Shown here piece after piece: positions 17,673 to 27,123 of a stretch of DNA of 64,000 nt (position 1 is the stretch's first letter; every line of letters starts with the position of its first letter). The notes under the pieces were generated by a model. That model did no database searches, was not told the DNA's origin, and saw nothing but the letters and a program-made list of their open reading frames with translations. The translations under genes and the position numbers were made by a program. Source of the stretch: Hydrococcus rivularis NIES-593 (GTDB taxonomy: Bacteria > Cyanobacteriota > Cyanobacteriia > Cyanobacteriales > Microcystaceae); NCBI RefSeq assembly GCF_001904635.1, contig NZ_MRCB01000020.1:1-64000 (forward strand), read 5' to 3'.

Positions 17673-18326
17673 ATGATGCATCCTCATACACGACTGGGTT
17701 TTGTTAACGAAACCGTAGGATATGGTGTATTTGTCACAAATTTTATTCCTAAAGGAACTATCATTTGGGTGTTAGATGAACTAGATCCTAAATTAGACGA
17801 AGCACAAATTAATTCTCTCGATCCATTACTTCAAGAGCGAGTCAGAATATATGGTTTTCGCGATACTATTTATCTAGATAGTAAAGGAAAATATCTACTC
17901 TGTTGGGATATCGGTCAATTTGTCAACCACAGTTCTCAACCAACCTGTCTTCCTACTCCCTATGAATTTTCCATAGCTTCACGAGATATCTATGCGGGAG
18001 AAGAATTAACAGATGACTACCGCTGGTATAACATCGACCATGCATTTGATTATCTATTAGAAGACGGTACAGCCAGACGAGTTAAAGCTGACGATCTTTT
18101 CGATTGTTACAAGATATTAGAAAGTCAAGCCGAAGAAGCAATGCGTTGTATTAATAAAGTAGAACAACCTTTAAGATCTCTAATCAAGAAGAAATACTTA
18201 GATAAAATTGAAGCCGTAGCAGAAGGAAAAGAACCAATGGATTCACTCCTAAGATGTTATTACGAAAACTCTAGAAAAGAAATTTTTAAGACTTTATCAA
18301 CTCGACCGAATACTCGAAATAGTTGA
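17673..18326 (+). CDS. SET-domain protein, tandem copy 1
   Basis: 217 aa. SET-domain features in order: GYGVFVTNFIPKGTIIW (SAM-binding N-flanking motif), DIGQFVNHSSQPTC (NHS SAM-binding and pseudoknot motif) and GEELTDDYRWYN (catalytic-tyrosine region). The C-terminal 90 residues form a helical tail (EEAMRCINKVEQPLRSLI) shared by the other copies. SET proteins methylate lysines using SAM; the target here is unknown. This is the first of three intact head-to-tail copies, 39 bases before the next. The start codons ATGATG are conserved as MMHPHTRLGF. The locus is AT-rich and probably one transcript. Confidence 0.88.
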   Translation: MMHPHTRLGFVNETVGYGVFVTNFIPKGTIIWVLDELDPKLDEAQINSLDPLLQERVRIYGFRDTIYLDSKGKYLLCWDIGQFVNHSSQPTCLPTPYEFSIASRDIYAGEELTDDYRWYNIDHAFDYLLEDGTARRVKADDLFDCYKILESQAEEAMRCINKVEQPLRSLIKKKYLDKIEAVAEGKEPMDSLLRCYYENSRKEIFKTLSTRPNTRNS

Positions 18327-18365
18327 AAATTTGACATTGACTTGATTAGTGGACTGAAAAATATC

Positions 18366-18992
18366 ATGATACATCCTCATACTCAATTAGGTTTTGTTAA
18401 CGAAGAAATAGGCTATGGCTTATTTGCCACTCAATTGATTCCCAAAGGAACGATTGTTTGGGTCTTAGACGATCTCGATCTCAAGTTAAAGAAATCCTAT
18501 ATTGACTCCCTAGAAGAAATCCTCAAAGAACGAGTACTAGCCTATTCTTTCCGAGATACTGCTTTTATAGATAGTCAAGATAGATATATCATCTGTTGGG
18601 ATGCCAGTCAATTTATGAATCATAGTTCTGAGGCTAATTGCGTTCCTACTCCCTATGAACTTACTCTAGCTTCAAAAGATATTTATCCGGGCGAGGAAAT
18701 AACAGATGACTATCGATGGTTTGATGTTAATTATTCATTTGATTACTCTTCAAAAGATGGGACGATTGGAAAAGTTAAGGCAGATGACATTTTTGATTGT
18801 TACCAAGATTTAGAGCGACAGGCAGAAGAAGCATTTCGGTATTTTAATCGAGTAGAACAACCTTTGAAATCTTTAGTAAAACAAAAATATCTCGATAAGC
18901 TAAATGCCATAGCAGAAGGAAAAGAACCAATGGACTCTCTCATTGAGTGTTATCAGAAAAACTCTAAAAAATTTTCGCGTGCTACAAACTGA
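18366..18992 (+). CDS. SET-domain protein, tandem copy 2
   Basis: 208 aa paralogue of the genes on both sides. The ATG at 18366 gives MIHPHTQLGFVNEE, matching the other copies; an in-frame ATG at 18342 would add eight unrelated residues. SET motifs are GYGLFATQLIPKGTIVW, DASQFMNHSSEANC and GEEITDDYRWFD. The C-terminal helical tail EEAFRYFNRVEQPLKSLV and the EGKEPMDSL segment are shared with copy 1. Both SAM-contact and tyrosine motifs are intact, so it is probably active. It lies 30 bases before copy 3. Confidence 0.88.
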   Translation: MIHPHTQLGFVNEEIGYGLFATQLIPKGTIVWVLDDLDLKLKKSYIDSLEEILKERVLAYSFRDTAFIDSQDRYIICWDASQFMNHSSEANCVPTPYELTLASKDIYPGEEITDDYRWFDVNYSFDYSSKDGTIGKVKADDIFDCYQDLERQAEEAFRYFNRVEQPLKSLVKQKYLDKLNAIAEGKEPMDSLIECYQKNSKKFSRATN

Positions 18993-19022
18993 CTAACTTA
19001 TTAATGTTGAGAATCTCTAATT

Positions 19023-19637
19023 ATGATGCACCCTCATACCCGCTTGGGTTTTGTTAATGAAGAAATAGGCTACGGCGTATTTGCCACTCAATTTATCCCT
19101 AAAGGAACGATTGTTTGGGTCTTAGACGATCTCGATTATAAACTCGATGAAGCTTATGTAAAATCTCTCGATCCATTGCGACAAAAACAAGTCCGAAAAT
19201 ACACCTTTCGCGATAGTGAAGGTAAGTACATACTATGTTGGGATATCGGTCGCTTTGTCAATCACAGTTTTAACGCAAATTGCATTGCCACTGCCTATGA
19301 TTTTGAAATTGCTGTCAGGGACATACATCCTGGAGAAGAATTAAGAGATGACTATGGCTGTCTGAATTTAGATGAGACATTTGATTTCCCCCCAGAAGAG
19401 GGCGTTTTGAGAACTAAAGTTACGCCGGACGATTTATTAAACTATCACCAAGAGTGGGATCGGCTAGTTCTAGAAGCCATGCCTTACTTTAATAAGGTAG
19501 AACAACCTTTAAAGCATCTAATCGATCGAAAATATATTGACAAAGTTAATGCTGTTGCAGAGGGAAGAGAACTCTTGGATTCGGTGTTGGTTACTTACTA
19601 CGATAGATATAAAAAGCTTAACCTCAGTTTAAATTAG
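19023..19637 (+). CDS. SET-domain protein, tandem copy 3
   Basis: 204 aa. Motifs are GYGVFATQFIPKGTIVW, DIGRFVNHSFNANC and GEELRDDYGCLN. Compared with copies 1 and 2 it lacks five residues after FRD (a 15-base in-frame gap), its NHS motif reads NHSF rather than NHSS, and the WY/WF after DDYR is replaced. It has the same helical tail (EAMPYFNKVEQPLKHLI) and ends like the others. The different residues near the substrate channel suggest divergence of target or loss of strength; this is inference. Confidence 0.86.
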   Translation: MMHPHTRLGFVNEEIGYGVFATQFIPKGTIVWVLDDLDYKLDEAYVKSLDPLRQKQVRKYTFRDSEGKYILCWDIGRFVNHSFNANCIATAYDFEIAVRDIHPGEELRDDYGCLNLDETFDFPPEEGVLRTKVTPDDLLNYHQEWDRLVLEAMPYFNKVEQPLKHLIDRKYIDKVNAVAEGRELLDSVLVTYYDRYKKLNLSLN

Positions 19638-19815
19638 GAACGCATTTTTTACGGTAATTAAATTTTAGTTTTTGGCGCTATCTTTAACCTTCGTTACTCG
19701 GCTAAATCTAGCAACGAAAACAGAAAGCTTTGCCTTACCAAAGTCAAGTGCGGCACGTGAATTTGTCGTAATATCTTGATGGCTTATCTCAATCAATCGG
19801 ATAAATTATTTAGCT

Positions 19816-20250
19816 TTGATTAATTTAAAGTATATTCTTCCCTGGGATATCGAACAATTTGTCAATCATAGCTTTAAGCCAAACTGTATGAGTACACCCT
19901 ATGAATTTGAAATTGCGATTAAGGATATTTATCCAGGAGAAGAATTGACTGACGATTATGCGTTTTGTAATGAAGACGAACCATTTGATTGTCTTCCAGA
20001 AGAGGGAATTGCAAGGACTAAAGTAATGCCTGACGATCTTCTACATTTTCATCCTGAGTGGTATCTACAGCTAGCTGAAGCGATGCTGTATCTTAAAAAA
20101 GTCAAACAACCTTAGCAACACTTGATTAGTAAAAAATATTGGGATAAAGTTAATGCTATTGCAGAGGGAAAAGCAGCCGTAGACTCAGTATTAACTTGCT
20201 ATTACGACCGTTCCAAAGGTTCCAAACAGTTGAAGAGAGCCTCATGTTAA
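19816..20250 (+). pseudogene. Decayed fourth SET-domain copy
   Basis: Homology to copies 1-3 starts abruptly at LKYILPWDIEQFVNHS, so the whole N-terminal third, including the SAM-binding GYGxF motif, is missing. NHSFKPNC and GEELTDDYAFCN remain. After VKQP there is an in-frame TAG (20113-20115), beyond which the same frame still encodes the family tail (KYWDKVNAIAEGK) to a TAA at 20248. Truncation plus nonsense codon marks it as a pseudogene. The 178 bases before it hold no recognisable N-terminal remnant. Its end overlaps the start of the MFS gene by seven bases. Confidence 0.85.
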
Positions 20251-20915
20251 ACAGACAACTTAAAATTTTGCTCTACAGTAGCAATATTTGGTATCTAGGA
20301 GAAGGAATGTTTGCTCCACTTTTTGCTGTCTTTGCTAAAAAAGTTGGCGGCGATATTCTTGAGATCTCTGGGGTTTGGGCAGCTTATCTCATTGCCTCCG
20401 GTACCTTTACCGTTTTTGTTGGTAAGATTGCCGACAAAGTTATTAGTAAAGAAAAACTCATGACTATAGGCTATGCCTTAAATGCAATTTTCACTTTTGC
20501 TTACCTATTGGTCTCCTCTCAAAGTGAATTATTAGTCGTACAAATTGGTGTGGGAGTTGCATCGGCTTTGTCTACTCCAACCTGGAATGCTTTATACGCA
20601 AAGTACGAACGTTATGAAAATCATGGACGTAAGAAAAAATCTGGATGCGTTTGGGCGCTTGCCGACGGACAATCGGAGATTGTAACAGGAATTGGCGTAT
20701 TGTTAGGCGGACTAATTGTCAGTTCCTTTTCGTTTAATTCTTTGTTTATCGTCATGGGAATCGTTCAAACGATCGCCACCGTCTACGTTGCTCAAATTCT
20801 ATACGAGCGATCGCCAAAAACCCGTTTATCTAACTACCCAGATCCAAGCGAGATGGAAGTGCGACCCTTACTGACATCGACAAGGAAGTCTGCCGACGAC
20901 GCCAATAAACTTTAA
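20244..20915 (+). CDS. Half-length MFS-type membrane protein
   Basis: 223 aa from the ATG giving MLNRQLKILL; an upstream in-frame start at 20196 lies in the SET remnant. Six hydrophobic segments are visible, with a GKIADKVISKEK loop between segments 2 and 3 equivalent to MFS motif A (GxLADrxGrk). It is the N-terminal half of a normal 12-helix transporter, then a polar tail and stop. It could dimerise, be a regulatory remnant, or result from deletion. The 3' end converges on hemF through a bidirectional hairpin. The substrate is unknown. Confidence 0.75.
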   Translation: MLNRQLKILLYSSNIWYLGEGMFAPLFAVFAKKVGGDILEISGVWAAYLIASGTFTVFVGKIADKVISKEKLMTIGYALNAIFTFAYLLVSSQSELLVVQIGVGVASALSTPTWNALYAKYERYENHGRKKKSGCVWALADGQSEIVTGIGVLLGGLIVSSFSFNSLFIVMGIVQTIATVYVAQILYERSPKTRLSNYPDPSEMEVRPLLTSTRKSADDANKL

Positions 20916-20920
20916 ATTTA

Positions 20921-20946
20921 TAGAGACGTTCGATGGAACGTCTCTA
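20921..20946. terminator. Bidirectional hairpin between MFS gene and hemF
   Basis: TAGAGACGTTC (20921-20931) and GAACGTCTCTA (20936-20946) form a perfect 11-base stem with a 4-base loop in the 47-bp gap between convergent genes. The sequence resembles the GAGACGTTCCATGGAACGTCTC dispersed repeats of cyanobacteria. It plausibly terminates both genes, although T-runs are weak. Confidence 0.6.
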
Positions 20947-20962
20947 CAACATCAATAGCTTC

Positions 20963-21997
20963 CTAAGACGGTTGCCAATTCGCCCAGTCTTGAGGCTTGA
21001 GAAATGTTTCGTATAATTGGGCTTCCGGTGTATTCGGTTCGGGTTGGTAACAGTATTCCCAGCGCACTAACGGCGGTAGAGACATCAAAATCGACTCCGT
21101 GCGTCCATTCGTTTGCAACCCAAAAATCGTGCCTCGGTCGTAAACGAGGTTAAATTCTACATAGCGTCCGCGACGATAGAGTTGAAATTGACGTTCGCGA
21201 TCGCCATATTCCATTCCTCGCCGTTTCTCTACAATCGGCACGTAGGCGGGTAGAAATGCCCGTCCGCAATCGCTGACAAAGGCAAACAATTGCTCCCAAG
21301 TGCGGGGTTGTTGGGAAGGCAATTGAGCGCTGTAAATTGCGGCTGCTTTCTCTGGGTGAGGTCCTCGATAGAGGGGATCTCGACCGTCTTGATAATCGAA
21401 AAAAATTCCGCCAACCCCTCGCATTTCTTGGCGATGATTGAGGTAGAAATATTCATCGCACCAGCGCTTAAACACGGGATAATATTCGGGATGGTGTTTA
21501 TCGCAAGCTTGCTTAAGCGTGCGGTGAAAATGGGCTGCATCTTCAGCAAAAGGGTAATAGGGCGTTAAATCTGCCCCCCCGCCAAACCACCAAACCGGAC
21601 CCGCCTCAAAGTAGCGATAATTGAGGTGTACGGTAGGAACGTAGGGATTGCGAGGATGCAGAACCATAGAGGTTCCCGTGGCATAAAATCCATGTCCTGC
21701 GGCTTCGGGTCGTTGTTTTAAGATAGAAGGCGGTAGTTGCTTTCCCCACACTTCAGAGAAATTTACTCCCGCTTGCTCGAATACACTGCCTTCTCGGAGA
21801 ACTCTCGATCGCCCGCCGCCTCCTTCTTCTCTTTCCCAGCTATCTTCCCGAAATTGGCTAACGCCATCGAGGTTTTCGAGGGCATTGCAGATTTCATCTT
21901 GTAGTGCTTTCATAAATTGGCTGACTCTTGTTTTCGCATCAGCTGGAGGAATTGAAGCGTCAGGAGAGGTTGTTGCGCCTGTTGTTATCGCGGTCAT
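20963..21997 (-). CDS. hemF: Oxygen-dependent coproporphyrinogen III oxidase
   Basis: 344 aa, full length. Catalyses the oxidative decarboxylation of coproporphyrinogen III to protoporphyrinogen IX for haem and chlorophyll. Signatures seen include [12 protein letters not shown] near residue 55, [43 protein letters not shown] and [15 protein letters not shown], all diagnostic of the aerobic enzyme rather than radical-SAM HemN. An N-terminal Thr/Ala-rich extension of about 25 residues precedes the core. Confidence 0.97.
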   Translation of the reverse strand: MTAITTGATTSPDASIPPADAKTRVSQFMKALQDEICNALENLDGVSQFREDSWEREEGGGGRSRVLREGSVFEQAGVNFSEVWGKQLPPSILKQRPEAAGHGFYATGTSMVLHPRNPYVPTVHLNYRYFEAGPVWWFGGGADLTPYYPFAEDAAHFHRTLKQACDKHHPEYYPVFKRWCDEYFYLNHRQEMRGVGGIFFDYQDGRDPLYRGPHPEKAAAIYSAQLPSQQPRTWEQLFAFVSDCGRAFLPAYVPIVEKRRGMEYGDRERQFQLYRRGRYVEFNLVYDRGTIFGLQTNGRTESILMSLPPLVRWEYCYQPEPNTPEAQLYETFLKPQDWANWQPS

Positions 21998-22182
21998 AAT
22001 ATCTATTATCGGTTATCTATTCTCAGCGATCGCCCGATCGCTCTTAATAAATTTACGGCTTGTGTGATAGTTAAACTAGACATTACTAAACTATCTTAAT
22101 AAAAGCATACTTACTGCTATCTTTAGCTTCTAAATCTTCTAAAATAAATAATTTGCCCAAGCATAATTGCGGGAGGCTTAGC

Positions 22183-22665
22183 GTGATTCTTAACTTTTCT
22201 TTCAAACTCGTTGCGGCTAAAGGAAGACTATTCTGTAAGTTTTCTTTATTTAAGACCTACCGCGTTGTCAGTACGGCTCCAATCGATGTTTTGTGGCAAA
22301 AATTAATTAATATTGCCGACGTTTCCTGGCATCCGCTTTTTTCGAGCACCAATGCGCCCAATGGCTCGATCGCCAAACCCGGTTTAATCTATCAGGTGGT
22401 GACTCGTCTAACGCCGATTCCCATAAGGCTATTCGTCGAGAACGTTCGTCCGGGAGAGTTATTGAGCCTTCGCGTTTTAGCCATTCCGGGCATGGAACAA
22501 AAAATCACTTACCAGATAGAATCGACACTGTGCGGAACCTATATCTCCTATTCGGTTACCCTAAAGGGCTGGCTGTCTCCGTTGGTGTGGTTGTGGATTA
22601 AACCCTATTCGGATCGCGTCGCTTCAGAATTAGCTCAAGCCGCAGAACAACGATTGGCGGGATAA
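22183..22665 (+). CDS. SRPBCC-fold (START-like) protein
   Basis: 160 aa from GTG at 22183, which is preceded by GGGAGG with good spacing; a TTG 30 bases upstream is open but lacks a ribosome site. The pattern STAPIDVLWQKLINIADVSWHP, a central beta-rich part, and the terminal amphipathic helix VASELAQAAEQRLAG fit the polyketide cyclase/START-like fold, which binds hydrophobic ligands in a cavity. Ligand and role are unknown. It is a single gene on the plus strand, 144 bases before the DUF1400 hydrolase gene. Confidence 0.75.
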   Translation: MILNFSFKLVAAKGRLFCKFSLFKTYRVVSTAPIDVLWQKLINIADVSWHPLFSSTNAPNGSIAKPGLIYQVVTRLTPIPIRLFVENVRPGELLSLRVLAIPGMEQKITYQIESTLCGTYISYSVTLKGWLSPLVWLWIKPYSDRVASELAQAAEQRLAG

Positions 22666-22809
22666 TCCATCGAGATTAAACCCGGCCGAACCGAAGTGCG
22701 GCAGCGCGAGGATCGCATCGGTAAGATTGGGTCTCGAGATGCATCGCGATCGCTCAATTGTTATCTATACTTTTTCGAGTAGCAACTTACCCAATCTGAA
22801 GCTAACTGC

Positions 22810-24498
22810 GTGAAAAATCCCTCAAGCTATCGATCGAAGCATAGCGCCAAGCCAGGCAGGTTATTTTCTCCGTTACCTTGGATAGGTTCCCTACTTTTAG
22901 GGGCGATTTGTGCGATCGCGATTCCCCTAGAGGCAGCCGAGCGTATTTATTTTAACTACGGACCGCTCAGATTGTCGATTCGGGTTGATTCCCTCGAAGA
23001 ATTTGCCAGGGATGGCACGATTAATCAAGAATTAGCTTTTTATTTGGGAGACGTTAACCCCGAACAACGCCAGCAATTTCGCGAAGCTCTGCTACAACGC
23101 TCCGAACTCAATCCCGTCCAATTGTATCGCTTTTTCAAGACTTCAATCGGAGAAGATATTCTTGAGGGCATCGGTCAGTTGATTAGAACGCCAGGCGGGC
23201 GCAATGGGAAATACCCCCTGCGAGGAGCACTTTTTCAAGCGGCAAGCGATTCTGAAGGGCTGACGCTTCTTAACTTTCTGCGCAAGTTTCCGACCGACAT
23301 ACAACTCGACACCGATGAGATTTTCGCGGTTGCCGAAAAAGTGCAACGGGCGGTCGAGGTGACGGCAGCGCTGGTCGAAAAAGTCAGCCAGTTGTCGGAC
23401 AGAAAAGCTAGAAAAGATCGGCCAGTAAACTTTGCCGCTTTGCCCGATCTGCGAGTTCGCGGTTCCTATGGAGTCGAAAAACAAGTTCTGACGCTCAGAG
23501 ATGAAAGCCGCGATCGCACGTTAACCGTCTATCTCTACAAACCTCAACGATGGCGACCCGAAAAAACTCCTGTCGTTATTATGTCCCACGGATTAGGCTC
23601 CAGACCCAAAGACTTCAGCGCCCGCGCCGAACATTTAGCGTCCCATGGCTATTTCGTCGCCCTGCCCCAGCACCCCGGCAGCGACTTGACTCGATTTCAG
23701 GAAACGCTGGCAGGCTATTATCGAGACATTTTTAGTCTCGATGAATTTGTCGATCGCCCGCTCGATATTAGTTTTATCATCGACGAACTCCAGAAGCGCG
23801 ATCGCACCGAATTTGAAGGAAGGCTAAATTTAGAAGAGGTAGGAGTCTTGGGGCATTCCTTTGGCGGTTATACGGCGTTGGCCGTGGCGGGCGCCCAAAT
23901 TGATTTTGACAATTTAAAAAAATCCTGCGATGCTCCCGACTGGGATCCAAATTTATCCCTGCTACTTCAGTGTCGCGCCCTAGCATTACCGAGAAAAAAC
24001 TATAATTTCAAAGATCCGCGAGTTAAAGCAGTCATTGCCGTCAACCCAGTCAACAGCAGCATCTTCGGACCCCAAGGGTTAAGTCAAATTCAAATTCCGG
24101 TTTTGGTGGTGGCAGGCAGTTACGATCCCGCTACGCCAGCTGTTTTCGAGCAGATTCGTTCTTTTCCTTGGCTGAGTACGCCCAACAAATATCTTGCTGT
24201 AGCAGAAGGACAGGCACACGTCGATTTTTCTCAATTGGATGCTGGCGCTAGCCAACTGCTTAATTCTTTGCCCAATCTAACTTTCCCCGATCCCATCCTC
24301 ATCGATAACTATGCCGACGCGATGGGTCTAGCCTTTTTCGAGGTCTACGTCGCCGATGACGCTAACTATAGCTCTTATCTCCAATCCTCCTATGCAGCCT
24401 ATTTGAGTCGCGAAAATATTTTCAAGCTTTATCTGGTAGATTCTGCATCAGCCACTGAGATTGTACGAGCATTGGCTAAATTCAATCTAAACAATTAA
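22810..24498 (+). CDS. Exported alpha/beta hydrolase with DUF1400 N-terminal domain
   Basis: 562 aa, GTG start. A basic N-terminus and hydrophobic stretch (about 20-42, ending LEAAERIYF) form a signal peptide. DUF1400 follows (about 42-160), a module found mainly in cyanobacterial hydrolases. The alpha/beta-hydrolase domain has the oxyanion segment MSHGLGSRPKDF, nucleophile S350 in GHSFGG, an acid in the VAGSYDPATP strand, and a likely catalytic His in AEGQAHVDF. It resembles the platelet-activating-factor acetylhydrolase/dienelactone hydrolase branch. It probably acts on an ester in the periplasm or cell surface; the substrate is unknown. Confidence 0.9.
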   Translation: MKNPSSYRSKHSAKPGRLFSPLPWIGSLLLGAICAIAIPLEAAERIYFNYGPLRLSIRVDSLEEFARDGTINQELAFYLGDVNPEQRQQFREALLQRSELNPVQLYRFFKTSIGEDILEGIGQLIRTPGGRNGKYPLRGALFQAASDSEGLTLLNFLRKFPTDIQLDTDEIFAVAEKVQRAVEVTAALVEKVSQLSDRKARKDRPVNFAALPDLRVRGSYGVEKQVLTLRDESRDRTLTVYLYKPQRWRPEKTPVVIMSHGLGSRPKDFSARAEHLASHGYFVALPQHPGSDLTRFQETLAGYYRDIFSLDEFVDRPLDISFIIDELQKRDRTEFEGRLNLEEVGVLGHSFGGYTALAVAGAQIDFDNLKKSCDAPDWDPNLSLLLQCRALALPRKNYNFKDPRVKAVIAVNPVNSSIFGPQGLSQIQIPVLVVAGSYDPATPAVFEQIRSFPWLSTPNKYLAVAEGQAHVDFSQLDAGASQLLNSLPNLTFPDPILIDNYADAMGLAFFEVYVADDANYSSYLQSSYAAYLSRENIFKLYLVDSASATEIVRALAKFNLNN

Positions 24499-24632
24499 GG
24501 GTTCTTCATCCATCGCACTACAATATAAAGAAAGATAGGGTCAAAATCCTCAGACTTGCAAAAACGAACCCAAAGCCACAAAATTCAAGATTGCGCCACC
24601 ACAGTCTACAATAAGGGAAAAAAAGAGCAAGC

Positions 24633-25493
24633 ATGCCACATTTGAACCCGATTGACTCCCACCCACAACCAGCTAAAGCTGGAATGACTTGGGTTCCCAG
24701 TACGCTTCCAGGTAGCGAACCAAACAACGAAAGCTCGGAGCCATCGCCAAAGGAAAAGCCTACTCTAGATTTAGAAGCCATCAATCGGCAGCTCGCCGAC
24801 GCTACAGCCGAGCAAGTTATCGAGTGGGCAGCAGATACCTTTGGAAATGGCTTGGTAATGAGTACTAGCTTTGGCATTCAAGCCGCCGTCATGCTTCATC
24901 TGGTGACTCAAATCGTGCCCGATATACCGATTATCTGGGTAGATACGGGTTATTTACCGGCCGAAACCTATCAATTTGCCGAACAATTAACCGAACGCTT
25001 AAAGCTAAACCTAAAAGTTTATCAATCTCCCATCAGTCCCGCTCGCATGGAAGCACTCTATGGCAGACTCTGGGCGCAAAATGATGTCGAGTCGCTCAAC
25101 CGCTACGACCAAATCCGCAAAGTCGAACCGATGCAACGCGCCTTGAAAGAACTGAAGGCAACTGCTTGGTTGGCTGGTTTGAGAAGCGAACAAACCGACC
25201 ATCGCAAGACTTTACAACGGGTAGGCATGCAAGGAGGGCGGTATAAGATTCTGCCGATTCTTTATTGGAGTGCTAAAGATATATATGAATACTTGACCGC
25301 CTACAATCTTCCCTATCACCCTTTCTTCGATCTGGGCTATGTCTCGGTAGGTGATTGGCATTCCAGCCGTCCGTTAACGGCTGACGATACCAACGAACGG
25401 GATACCCGTTTTAAGGGTCTCAAACAAGAATGCGGTTTGCACTTGCCTCTCACGCCAGGAGAAGCCAAAAGTCTTGATTCGAGTACGCTTTGA
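24633..25493 (+). CDS. cysH: Thioredoxin-dependent phosphoadenylyl-sulfate (PAPS) reductase
   Basis: 286 aa. Reduces PAPS to sulfite in assimilatory sulfate reduction. The PP-loop-like [12 protein letters not shown], the [13 protein letters not shown] segment and the C-terminal redox cysteine in [10 protein letters not shown] are present. The paired cysteines that bind a 4Fe-4S cluster in APS reductases are absent: [15 protein letters not shown] stands where CCxxRKVEP would be. That argues for PAPS rather than APS as substrate. About 40 residues of polar, Pro/Ser-rich N-terminal extension precede the core. It converges with rplI through a hairpin. Confidence 0.95.
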   Translation: MPHLNPIDSHPQPAKAGMTWVPSTLPGSEPNNESSEPSPKEKPTLDLEAINRQLADATAEQVIEWAADTFGNGLVMSTSFGIQAAVMLHLVTQIVPDIPIIWVDTGYLPAETYQFAEQLTERLKLNLKVYQSPISPARMEALYGRLWAQNDVESLNRYDQIRKVEPMQRALKELKATAWLAGLRSEQTDHRKTLQRVGMQGGRYKILPILYWSAKDIYEYLTAYNLPYHPFFDLGYVSVGDWHSSRPLTADDTNERDTRFKGLKQECGLHLPLTPGEAKSLDSSTL

Positions 25494-25496
25494 TCG

Positions 25497-25530
25497 GCGA
25501 TCGGCAGCCTGTTGCTAGCTTACCGATCGC
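25497..25530. terminator. Hairpin between convergent cysH and rplI
   Basis: GCGATCGG (25497-25504) and CCGATCGC (25523-25530) form an eight-base stem overlapping HIP1-like sequence in the 54-bp convergent gap. The bidirectional terminator role is inferred from placement; no clear T-run follows. Confidence 0.4.
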
Positions 25531-25547
25531 TGATAACTGATATTTGT

Positions 25548-26006
25548 TTATAAAGGAGCGACTTGAATTTCGATCTCGGCAGTCACTTCGGGGTGAAGTT
25601 TGACCGTAGCTTTGTAGAAGCCAGTTTTGCCGATCTCTGGCAGGGTAATGCCGCGACGGTCTACTTCTTGACCCGTATTTTCTTTGATTGCATCTGCTAC
25701 TTCTTGGGCAGTTACCGTCCCAAAAATTGCCTCTTTTTCACCTACTTGCTTTTTGATAACAAAGCGTCCAATAGTCTGTAAAGCCGTTTTGCGAGCTTCT
25801 GCCTCTTGTTTTTCTGCAATCAGGCGCTGTCTTTCTTTCTCTCTTCTGTGCTCGACTTGTTTGAGAATGCTTTGGGTGGCAATAACGCCTATGCCTCTCG
25901 GCAGCAAATAGTTACGAGCATAGCCAGGGGCAACTTCTACTAAATCTCCGGTTTTACCGAGCTTGCTGACATTTTGATTCAATACGATTTGCACTCGTTT
26001 TGCCAT
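25548..26006 (-). CDS. rplI: 50S ribosomal protein L9
   Basis: 152 aa. Binds 23S rRNA and limits frameshifting. The N-terminal domain has the L9 signature [22 protein letters not shown], followed by the long connecting helix rich in Lys/Glu/Arg and a C-terminal domain with [20 protein letters not shown]. Full length, ATG start with [12 protein letters not shown]. Confidence 0.98.
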   Translation of the reverse strand: MAKRVQIVLNQNVSKLGKTGDLVEVAPGYARNYLLPRGIGVIATQSILKQVEHRREKERQRLIAEKQEAEARKTALQTIGRFVIKKQVGEKEAIFGTVTAQEVADAIKENTGQEVDRRGITLPEIGKTGFYKATVKLHPEVTAEIEIQVAPL

Positions 26007-26159
26007 CGTCTCTCCTAATAAGCTAGATTTTAGAAATATTTAAAATAACCCAGAGCTACTAATTATACTATTTTCGGTTGGTTTAAGGCAAAGCACGCCC
26101 GCTTCTCGTCTCCTCGAAGCGACATGTCACCTCAATAAGTATTCGAGATGCCCGACATA

Positions 26160-26756
26160 TCAAAGGCCTCCGTAGCGTTCTTCTTTCCAGGGATCTCCCC
26201 GTCGGTGATATCCGTTGCGTTCCCAAAATCCTAATTCGTCATGGTCGAGAAACTCTAACCCGTTAATCCACTTGGCACTTTTCCAAGCATAGAGATGGGG
26301 AACGACCAGGCGCATGGGACCTCCGTGGTCGGCGGGTAGGGGTTCTCCGAACAATTTGTGAGCGAAGAAATTTTCTTGGCGCAAAAAATCTTCTAGGGGT
26401 AGGTTAGTCGTATATCCCCCGTAGCAATGCTGCATGACATGAGTGGCTTTGGGATCGAGTTTTACGAGTTTCATGAAGTCGGTAACTTTGACCCCCGTCC
26501 ATTGCACGTCCAACTTTGACCAACGAGTGACGCAGTGAAAATCTTTCGTAAATTCGTGTTGGGGCAAGCTCATAAAATCAGACCAAGTAAAGGTCTTGGG
26601 TTGAGCTAATCCAAAGACGCGAAATTGCCACTCATTGGTACTAATGTGAGGCGTATCTCCATAGGTAAGAACGGGAAAGCCATTGGTCAAATATTGACCG
26701 GGTGGAACGCGATCGCTATCTGTTGCTTCTGGTTTTTTAAAAAAATTCCCTAACAT
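26160..26756 (-). CDS. Sulfite-oxidase-like molybdoenzyme (YedY/MsrP-type fold, cytoplasmic form)
   Basis: About 198 aa. Contains only the molybdopterin-binding sulfite-oxidase domain. The Mo-ligating cysteine is in TKDFHCVTRWSKLDVQW, and the downstream GGYTTNLPLEDFL and DHGGPMRLVVPHLYAWKSAKW segments are family signatures. There is no signal peptide or twin-arginine motif, unlike MsrP, so the enzyme is probably cytoplasmic. Substrate and electron donor are unknown. I chose the ATG giving MLGNFFKKPE; an in-frame TTG three codons earlier is possible. Confidence 0.88.
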   Translation of the reverse strand: MLGNFFKKPEATDSDRVPPGQYLTNGFPVLTYGDTPHISTNEWQFRVFGLAQPKTFTWSDFMSLPQHEFTKDFHCVTRWSKLDVQWTGVKVTDFMKLVKLDPKATHVMQHCYGGYTTNLPLEDFLRQENFFAHKLFGEPLPADHGGPMRLVVPHLYAWKSAKWINGLEFLDHDELGFWERNGYHRRGDPWKEERYGGL

Positions 26757-26875
26757 ACCTTCCAAAGCGGTTGATGGAACAACGAAACTTCTTTGGGGTC
26801 ATGAAAATCAAGTACTGGAGTTCGGGATTCGGAATTGAAAAATAATCACTCCGAACCTTGAACTCCTAACTATGC

Positions 26876-27052
26876 TTACTCGTTCTCTTCTTCCTCATCT
26901 TCATCTTGAGGATAAACAAAGCTGGAACGTCCGGTGAGAACCGATTTGCCTAGAGAAAGGGCTTTTTGAGCCTGTAGGGCGGCTTGTCGTCTCCAGTGCG
27001 CTCTGCGCTGGTCGCGTTTGGATTTTGAGGTTTTCTTCTTAGGAACAGCCAT
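26876..27052 (-). CDS. rpmF: 50S ribosomal protein L32
   Basis: 58 aa. The N-terminus [20 protein letters not shown] is the standard L32 signature, followed by [19 protein letters not shown] and an acidic tail of alternating Asp/Glu ending ENE. The zinc-binding cysteines found in some L32 proteins are absent, as expected for the C-minus form in cyanobacteria. The gene is divergent from the caspase-like gene, with 71 bases between the starts. Confidence 0.95.
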   Translation of the reverse strand: MAVPKKKTSKSKRDQRRAHWRRQAALQAQKALSLGKSVLTGRSSFVYPQDEDEEEENE

Positions 27053-27123
27053 AGTTACTACTTATATTTTATTTTTCAATCGACAGCTTTCTTATTTTAG
27101 GCGTTGAGGAGTCGATTTGTCAG

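Noticed and set aside
17300-20250. Prophage or genomic island around the SET genes
   Set aside because: No integrase, tRNA attachment site or phage structural gene is seen; AT-richness alone is not enough.
26876-27052. Treating the rpmF region as empty intergenic DNA
   Set aside because: A clear 58-residue L32 is encoded on the minus strand, so it is annotated as a gene.
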